Assembly: GCA_026545765.1 (NCBI GenBank)
Contig: CM048841.1
Coordinates: 26,199,397-26,263,396 of the forward strand
DNA: 64,000 nucleotides
Reading direction: 5' to 3'
Source: Plantago major
Taxonomy: Eukaryota; Streptophyta; Magnoliopsida; Lamiales; Plantaginaceae
In this document: piece after piece, positions 57,601-64,000 of the stretch
Position numbering within the stretch: position 1 is the first letter of the stretch
How the letters are laid out: every line of letters starts with the position of its first letter
Translations under genes and position numbers: made by a program
Notes under the pieces: model-generated
Database searches by the model: none
What the model saw: the letters and a program-made list of their open reading frames with translations, nothing else
What the model was told of the DNA's origin: nothing

Positions 57601-58739
57601 GTTTGATATTTAGGTTACCTTATAAAATACCTGAGCCAATGAATGAGTTAGGAAGCAAGAAGCTTGATTTTTGTGATGATAATGCTTGCTTTAATGACTA
57701 TGATGCCTGACTTATTTCAAAATGGTTTGAAATGAGCGCTTCTGCTTCTAACGTTTGAAAAGCTGGGAGATCTTCAATATTGATTTTTGATTTTGATAGA
57801 ATCTTAGTTGCCAAAATATATGATTTGATTAGATATGTAGTTAAGGATGTTATTTCACTATAAAATGTAAGGTTACATATAAAAGTTACTAAAATTAAGA
57901 AGATGACTAATTTGTAGAAATGTTTTGACTAATTTGTAGGGTTTTTTTTTTTTTTTTTTTAATGTATAACTAATGTGTTTGAAGTTTTTAGGAGTAGCAT
58001 CATTTTGTAATTTTCTCTTTAATAAAACATAGTGTTCGGTATATAGAGTTAAAACCTTGAATTTCGTAAAAATTTAAATGTTACAATTATAAGGAGACGG
58101 AGGAGGGACAGGGGCGGACCTCCGGGGGCGTTCGTCCCCCATAAAATTTGGAAATTTTTTTATAGGTAATATTTTCGAAAATTTTGAATTTTGCCCCCTC
58201 TAACCCTCGGAAAAACCTCATATATATAATTTCACCCCGAGATTAAAATTCTAGGTCCGCCACTGGGAGGGAGTATGAGGTTTGACCCTTCGAATATAAC
58301 TAGGGTGAATTATTGTACTCCTTTGATGAGTTGATCCAGGAATCAATGTACCCCACATTGAAGGGAACTCTTATTACTCTAATTACTGAAATATGCATCC
58401 AAATGCCTTTTTGCTTACGATAACCTGCTAGTATTAACCTTCATCTTCATCATGATGTTATGCTCAAATCAACAACCACGTTTGCGGATCACTTGACAAT
58501 TGAAATTAAATAGGACCCAGGATTCTCGTCAATTGAGGGCAGAGTAAACCATCAGGGACATCACCAGTTTATCTAGGAATGTAAACTAGATTCAGAGTGA
58601 ACCACAAGCAATTAATCTGGAATTCCCAGTCAATCCCATGTTAACAGTCAGGGCAGAGTATCAAAAGGCAACGTTAGCATTTTTCCTATGACTGACAGAT
58701 TATAGACAACTATGTGCAAGGTCTGATCCAAAACTAAAT
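57601..58739. other. intergenic region downstream of the phosphatase gene
   Basis: AT-rich, with a poly-T run at 57942-57960 and a nested MITE at 58109. The last 300 bases probably include the 3' UTR of the minus-strand phosphatase gene. No other gene is seen. Confidence 0.5.
58109..58265. mobile_element. hAT-type MITE inserted in another MITE end
   Basis: 157 bp with inverted ends CAGGGGCGGACCT and AGGTCCGCCACTG, and GCCCCCTC-type interior. The 7-bp direct repeat GGAGGGA flanks it (58102-58108 and 58266-58272); hAT normally gives 8 bp. The flanks join into ACGGAGGAGGGAGTATG, itself the typical end of a CTCCCTCCG-type MITE. Confidence 0.65.
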
Positions 58740-61700
58740 TCAACGAGTTCTTCCCAACTCCACGTCTTCAAGGGCTGAATCTGAGTCATGAGTATTGGCA
58801 TGGGATTGTTGACGCTGGATGTACACAGTTTCAAGTTCCGCATGCCTCACAGATAGAGGCCTTCCATTGTTAGCTGATGGTCGGGTGCCATTCTGTGACT
58901 CTGCCAGCATAGTGAAATACATATGAGGAGCCCAACCTGCAAATCTCGAGCATGTTAGTTAATTCACTAGTTATGAGGCAGATGCTTTTAGAATAAGATT
59001 AAAACGGAGCTTAAGAATGGACACAGCATATTATAGTTATAATTCAGTGAATGCTCATCACAAGCCATTGGTTCATCTTTCTAAAGTTTTTTAGCATTTA
59101 TTCTAGAAGCCTATGTTGGCAGCATAAATGGCAATGACATAACCGGGATACCAGCTCAAAACAGGGGAGTTATCAAAGCACCTAACATGAGAAGCCAAAT
59201 AACCACTATTTCTAAACACAACAAGCTCACTTTTGAGCCATCAACAAGCTTGAGAAATAAGTTGCCAGGAACCCCGAGAATCTACTGATGCTCGAAACAG
59301 ACTCATATTATAGCCAAGAATGCCACAGCAATTATTAACTAAAATAAGTTCCAGAAGAAAGATACCATCTGTGTCATATGGTGGTGGGAAGAACTGCAGG
59401 TAACAAAATGAGGCCACTGTCATCCCTGCACATAAAACATTTGCAAATAATTGAAATGAATATTAGTTTAGCTAAACTGCTAAAGTATAGCCTGGTAAAA
59501 AGAATATAGAAACAGTTTATCTACCAACCTAACAAACCTCCAGCAAATACATCTTGCCAATGGTGCCAATAATCATCAACTCGTGAAACTCCAACTAGTG
59601 CTGCTAGAAGTAGGGGTACAAGGACAATGCAGAGCTTTGCAACATGGCCTCTGCGATCAAATACTCTTATTTTACCTGATAAGTACCAGGCTAGGAAGCC
59701 AAGTCCAGAAAATGACCCTACAAACAGAACAGCCACCCTAAGATTAGAAACTTCACACAGAATGCAAATGCAAGATAATTTGTTTGTTGTAATCTTGGGT
59801 ATATAAATAACAGATGGAGACAAGATTTGAAATTTATTATGTTACCAGCTTTTCTCAATTATTTAGGTAAATTGGATGATGACTGTAAGGTCGTAATTTA
59901 TTCAAAATAATGGCATCAGAATTTATATCATTTCTAAATTTGCACATTCTAACATTCAGGATATGTTCCACCAAAAGTCCAAGGCTTGGGTGTTTGAAAC
60001 TCTTTCTTCTATTTGGGCAGAAGAGTATACAAGAATGCTGCTATGCTGCATGCCCTGGAGCACAAGATATTGAACACACTCAGCGAATGCTATTTCCGAT
60101 GTGGCTAATGGCTAATCAATTACCCAGATTTTAAAATTTCCCAATTAATGTTGAGTACTGTGTGTCTGTGTCACGTCAAAATCATGCTTTGAACTTTGAA
60201 GCAAACCACTAATATATATACCAATAGGGCAGGACAAGTAATAAGAAATTGAGTATATTTTCTATTTGTTTTCCGTAGATTAGATAAAAACATCGAATCT
60301 ATTAATCTCTCAAGTAATAAGCCTCCACTTGTTCACGGCAACAATCACTTAAGCCATAAATCATTGACAAAAGATGGATACAAACATTCCGCAGAAAACT
60401 GATGCATTCTAAGTAGGGGTGTACACTAAAAAAAACCCGCCCGCACCGCCCGCCAAACCGTCCGTCATATAACCACACCTTTCGATTATGATTTTGGCCA
60501 AAAACCGTCGCGGTTAGAATATTTTTTTACCCGCCATAAATGGGCGGGTGGCGGTTTGGACGGGTGTCAACTGCCAACCGCCCGACCCACCCGTCTATTT
60601 ATATATACAAGTCTTTCATACATATCTATATTTTTAAAACTAGTTAATACAGTAACTAATAACAAGTATTAGAAAGTTATGGTTAGGTGATTACCTTGTG
60701 ATATGTTTTTAATGGTATGAATTTGACTTGATTGGATTTAATGTTAATTAGTTATTTAGAATAAATGTACATATTTTACTTTCTAACCTTGTGAACAACA
60801 AACTAAACTCGCTAATATTACTTTTGCAGAGTTAATTAGTTGATCAATAGTTTATTTATACTCCTTTAGCTCAAATTAACGTAATTTACAACAGTTTATT
60901 TATACTCTTTGAGCTCAAATTAACGTAATTTACAAAGAAGAATATATTTTTTATACTACTTCAAAGCCTATTCTTCTTTCTTACAGAATTTGATGATTTA
61001 TGGGTTTGTATTTTTGATCTATTTACTCATATTTAGGATGTATCGAACTTGTAACTCGTTATGGTACCATCATTAGCATTGAGTGCCTTGTTTCGTTTTA
61101 ACATCAATTATAAAATTTAAACGTCAAGTTTATTTCGGTATGCCATAAACCCGCCAATCCGCCCGCCATCCACCCGCGAAAAGTGTCAACCGACCCGCCA
61201 TGGTTTGAGAGAAAATACACCCGCCATGGTTAGCGAGTAGGACAACCCGCTATAGGCGGGTCGGTTGGAGTTTTGGAAAATAACCGTCCGTACCCGTCCG
61301 CGTACACCCCTAATTCTAAGTCAACTAGAAAATTCTTTTATACACCAAATATGTATGCTCCAGTGATGTTTTAAGTAATCTTCTTAAATCATGAACTGAA
61401 GATTGTAATACTTAATAAAGCCAAAAAATAGTTTGTATAAAATGAACCAGCTATTATCCATATCTGGACGAGATAATGCTAAGCCTGCAGGTAGGTAAAG
61501 TTAAAAACAGGGAAATCTCAGAAAAGTAAAGCAACATGGAGATGAAGAGTAAAGCAAGCATTAGAAGATAAGTAAGACAACTTGGAGATGAAGAGTAAAG
61601 AGACCTTCTTCAAGTTGTAACACAGGCATAAAGTCACTAAAACTAGAATATGCAGACATTAAACTTACATGAAGTATGTCCACTGGGAAAGCTTTTGTGC

Positions 61701-62494
61701 CCCTCTTTTATGACATTCTTTAATCCAGTACACTGAACATTCCCTGTGACATTGTGGAACATCTTATCCACAAAAGAGAGTGGTATCACTACACGGTACA
61801 TGACGGGGAGAGTAGGAGCCGCACACTTCAAAAAGTAAGTAACGACCTTACAAGATCGTACTAACAGGACTCACCCCTATACCATCAGGAAAGCAACGCC
61901 AAAAGAAGTCAGGCCGAGGGCGACCAACAGCATCTTTAATTGCATCAGTAAGGACACCCGTTATAAACACGGAGAAGAGCAGGCCTGAGAAAATAATTGA
62001 CATAAGTTTTCTTCTTGACTTTCATCTACGCAGAAAGAAAGAAAATAATGGGCAGCAAAGAGGAGAGCCATACCCAGTACAGCTTGATGCAAATCATAAA
62101 CATCACGTCGAATGAAGTAAAAGACGATGATGATTGTGAAGGGCAAAATTATAGCAATAATCTGTCACTCATGAGAAAAAGAGCAAACCATATTATTTTT
62201 CAAGAAATGAAAAAAGAACCTTAAAGTATCATCTCGAAGCACCATGTCTATAGTTAATATTCTAAGTTTCTAACATACCGGAACAGCCCACAGAGGAAAA
62301 GTATTATCTTGCAAAGGGTACTTTAGGTCACTCATCATGTCTTCCCCAACAAATCGGTGAAATGGTTCAATCACATTTAGAATTATCTCTATCACCACAA
62401 GCAGCATAAGAATCAACCAGTCATGCATATGAAACCTGGCTACGTGAGTTCCATGAGTTCTTATAGTGTGGGCACCCAGCTGAATCTCAGGCAT
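58740..62494 (-). CDS. LPP-like: lipid phosphate phosphatase (PAP2 superfamily)
   Basis: Seven inferred exons in transcript order: 62494-62279, 62161-62074, 61984-61875, 61762-61669, 59717-59529, 59425-59366 and 58936-58740. They give 318 codons with the stop, near the 290-360 residues of Arabidopsis LPP1-LPP3. The enzyme is an integral membrane phosphatase that removes phosphate from phosphatidic acid, diacylglycerol pyrophosphate and related lipids. Hydrophobic helices include [16 protein letters not shown] and [16 protein letters not shown]. All three catalytic motifs are present: C1 [10 protein letters not shown]2 SFPSGHTS, and C3 [12 protein letters not shown]. Typical family blocks [10 protein letters not shown] and YPLQDNT are also seen, with a variable hydrophilic tail. 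Intron 4 (59718-61668) is enlarged by a hAT-type element. An AG just upstream of the ATG hints at a 5' UTR intron. Confidence 0.93.
60414..61312. mobile_element. non-autonomous hAT element in LPP intron 4
   Basis: 899 bp with terminal inverted repeats TAGGGGTGTAC and GTACACCCCTA and a perfect 8-bp target duplication ATTCTAAG (60406-60413 and 61313-61320). Both ends carry subterminal clusters of CCCGCC / GGCGGG words (for example ACCCGCCCGCACCGCCCGCC on the left). The AT-rich interior has no transposase. The 26-bp word GAGCTCAAATTAACGTAATTT... recurs twice near 60868 and 60910. Confidence 0.92.
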
Positions 62495-64000
62495 TTTTAG
62501 ACCTAAATGGTTGAAACAGCATTAGCTAACTCCTGATTGGTTAAAATTTCAAGCACAGAAGAAGATATCAAGTTTCAGATATATGAGGATGCAATTGTTT
62601 ATGCAATAGGCAAGAAAACAAGAAAATTTCAGTTCAACTCGAGAATATAGAACCTCGGCACAATAATCACATAGAAAGCCCTGAACAAAATTTGAAACGC
62701 GATAGCCAGGATGACAACAACAACACTCAACTAATTCAACTTAACAAAACAGCCAGAAAGAGTCCAATAAGATAAAATGCCACCTGAGTTCTGAGATAAC
62801 GCCTAACCTTTCTCATAGTTGGTCGAATATTCTTGCAATTTCTCTCAGTGTCAACTCACCCAAGTTAAAATTAAGCCTTTAGCTTTGGACAGGTAAGATA
62901 ATCCTTTCGACTTTTTAAACACTTGTCTTACATATTATTTTAAAATGTGTAAGTCACTTGAAGTAACAGAAATATATTAATGCAAGCAAAGCTAGAATGT
63001 GTAACCTGCATCAATATACATACTTATATAATTGAAGTACCATTGGCCTCTCACTCTCTCACTCGGAGGAGAGCATATTCTAAACTCCTCCAATGTATTT
63101 AGTAATGTCACATTATGCCAAACATAAAACTAGAGGAGTAGAGGTACTTGGGATGGTAATAGGATACAGCATTGGAAAACCAAAAATGTCCTGCTGAGGT
63201 GGCAATTTGTGGCTTGTTTTAGAACATGAGAGGAACTATAATACATCATGAGACAAATGTTGGTAATTGAAGCTCGCCACGTGTGGTTTAACTGTTTAAG
63301 ACTTAATAGCATATGTATGGGAGGTATGCCTTAGATGAGGGAGTACTCATTTTTAACACACCGCCGGTGAACTAACTGATTCATGTAGACATATACCTGT
63401 TATTCTTAATAACAAAAGATTCGATAGAGATACTGCTGCAGTGCTTGCAATGTTCCTATATAAAGTTAACTCTTGCTATGAACTTCTGAAGACAAAGCAA
63501 CGTAGAATACAAATTGTGTTTAGCAGCTAACAAGTTCACCATATAGGCTGTAAGCTCTGGAATTCAACTCTGTTGGGAGATCTACAGTTCGAGTAGGCAT
63601 ATGAACTAACTATATCCATTCAATTGTGAGATACATGGATTTTTTATGCTAAATAAAGGACACGACAAGAGACTCTGCACCAATACGGATATCCTATCTT
63701 GTAACTTCAGACACTTCAAAACTAATTGTCATCAAAAGACCTAATCTATACAGTCATGGAAGTTGCTTGATAGATCAAATACCAACACACAAAAGTTTGA
63801 CAAACAAAAAATGCAAATGAATAGACTCCTTAACATGGAGAAACAGACCGGGATTGTCGTCGACATACATTCACTACAAATTCAAGGTCCAAAAGCTTTC
63901 ATTTATAAAACAATAACGCACTTTGCAGAATTTTCGAGTTGTCATGGATAATTTTACATTTACAGCTTTTAAACGATAATAATCTTCATTATTCAACAGA
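62495..64000. other. upstream region of the LPP gene
   Basis: No second gene is supported. 62500-62880 probably holds the 5' UTR and promoter of the phosphatase gene. The region around 63040-63350 contains CTCCTCC/GGAGGAG words that may be degraded MITE ends. The rest is AT-rich and plain. Confidence 0.45.

Noticed and set aside
1..64000. CRISPR arrays, bacterial operons, rRNA or tRNA genes
   Set aside because: The regular-looking repeats are LTRs, MITEs or microsatellites. No spacer-repeat pattern, no ribosomal sequence and no complete tRNA cloverleaf was recognised.

Overview
This is a stretch of a flowering-plant nuclear genome, almost certainly a dicot. The evidence is AT-rich intergenic DNA, short GT-AG introns, four spliced plant-type genes, and dense plant transposons (Copia LTR elements, hAT elements, MITEs with CTCCCTCCG-type ends). 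I cannot name the species. No bacterial, organellar, rRNA, tRNA or CRISPR features were seen.

Layout. 1-348: possible first exon of a minus-strand gene that leaves the window. 2197-7975 (+): nine-exon PKHD-type 2-oxoglutarate/Fe(II) dioxygenase, with a MITE and a G-rich repeat in intron 6. 10.4-11.0 kb (-): small transcription unit with a TATA box and a hairpin, a candidate microRNA gene. 11453-12926: solo LTR. 13.6-14.5 kb: long foldback MITE. 17155-26001: Copia element 1, whose reverse transcriptase is split by a 3.5 kb hAT transposon (20791-24311) carrying a nearly intact transposase gene. 29799-31573 (-): B-box zinc-finger gene resembling Arabidopsis BBX27. 33070-37315 (-): eight-exon BAT1-type amino-acid permease. 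40585-42075 (-): two-exon 5' fragment of a second BAT1-type gene. 44438-51293 and 51462-56859: two further Copia elements, both inserted into one copy of a tandemly duplicated host unit of about 835 bp. 58740-62494 (-): seven-exon lipid phosphate phosphatase with a 0.9 kb non-autonomous hAT element in intron 4.

The four cellular genes have intact reading frames across all inferred splice junctions: 387, 406, 529 and 317 codons. They do not form a pathway; plant gene order is not operonic. The three full-length Copia elements all have matching 5-bp target duplications but carry stops, frameshifts or catalytic substitutions, so none looks autonomous. I found no convincing new multi-gene system. 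The most useful leads are the candidate MIR locus, the truncated BAT1 paralog that keeps its promoter, the AAGCATC motif cluster around 44.0-44.4 and 56.9-57.6 kb, and the nested transposon structures.
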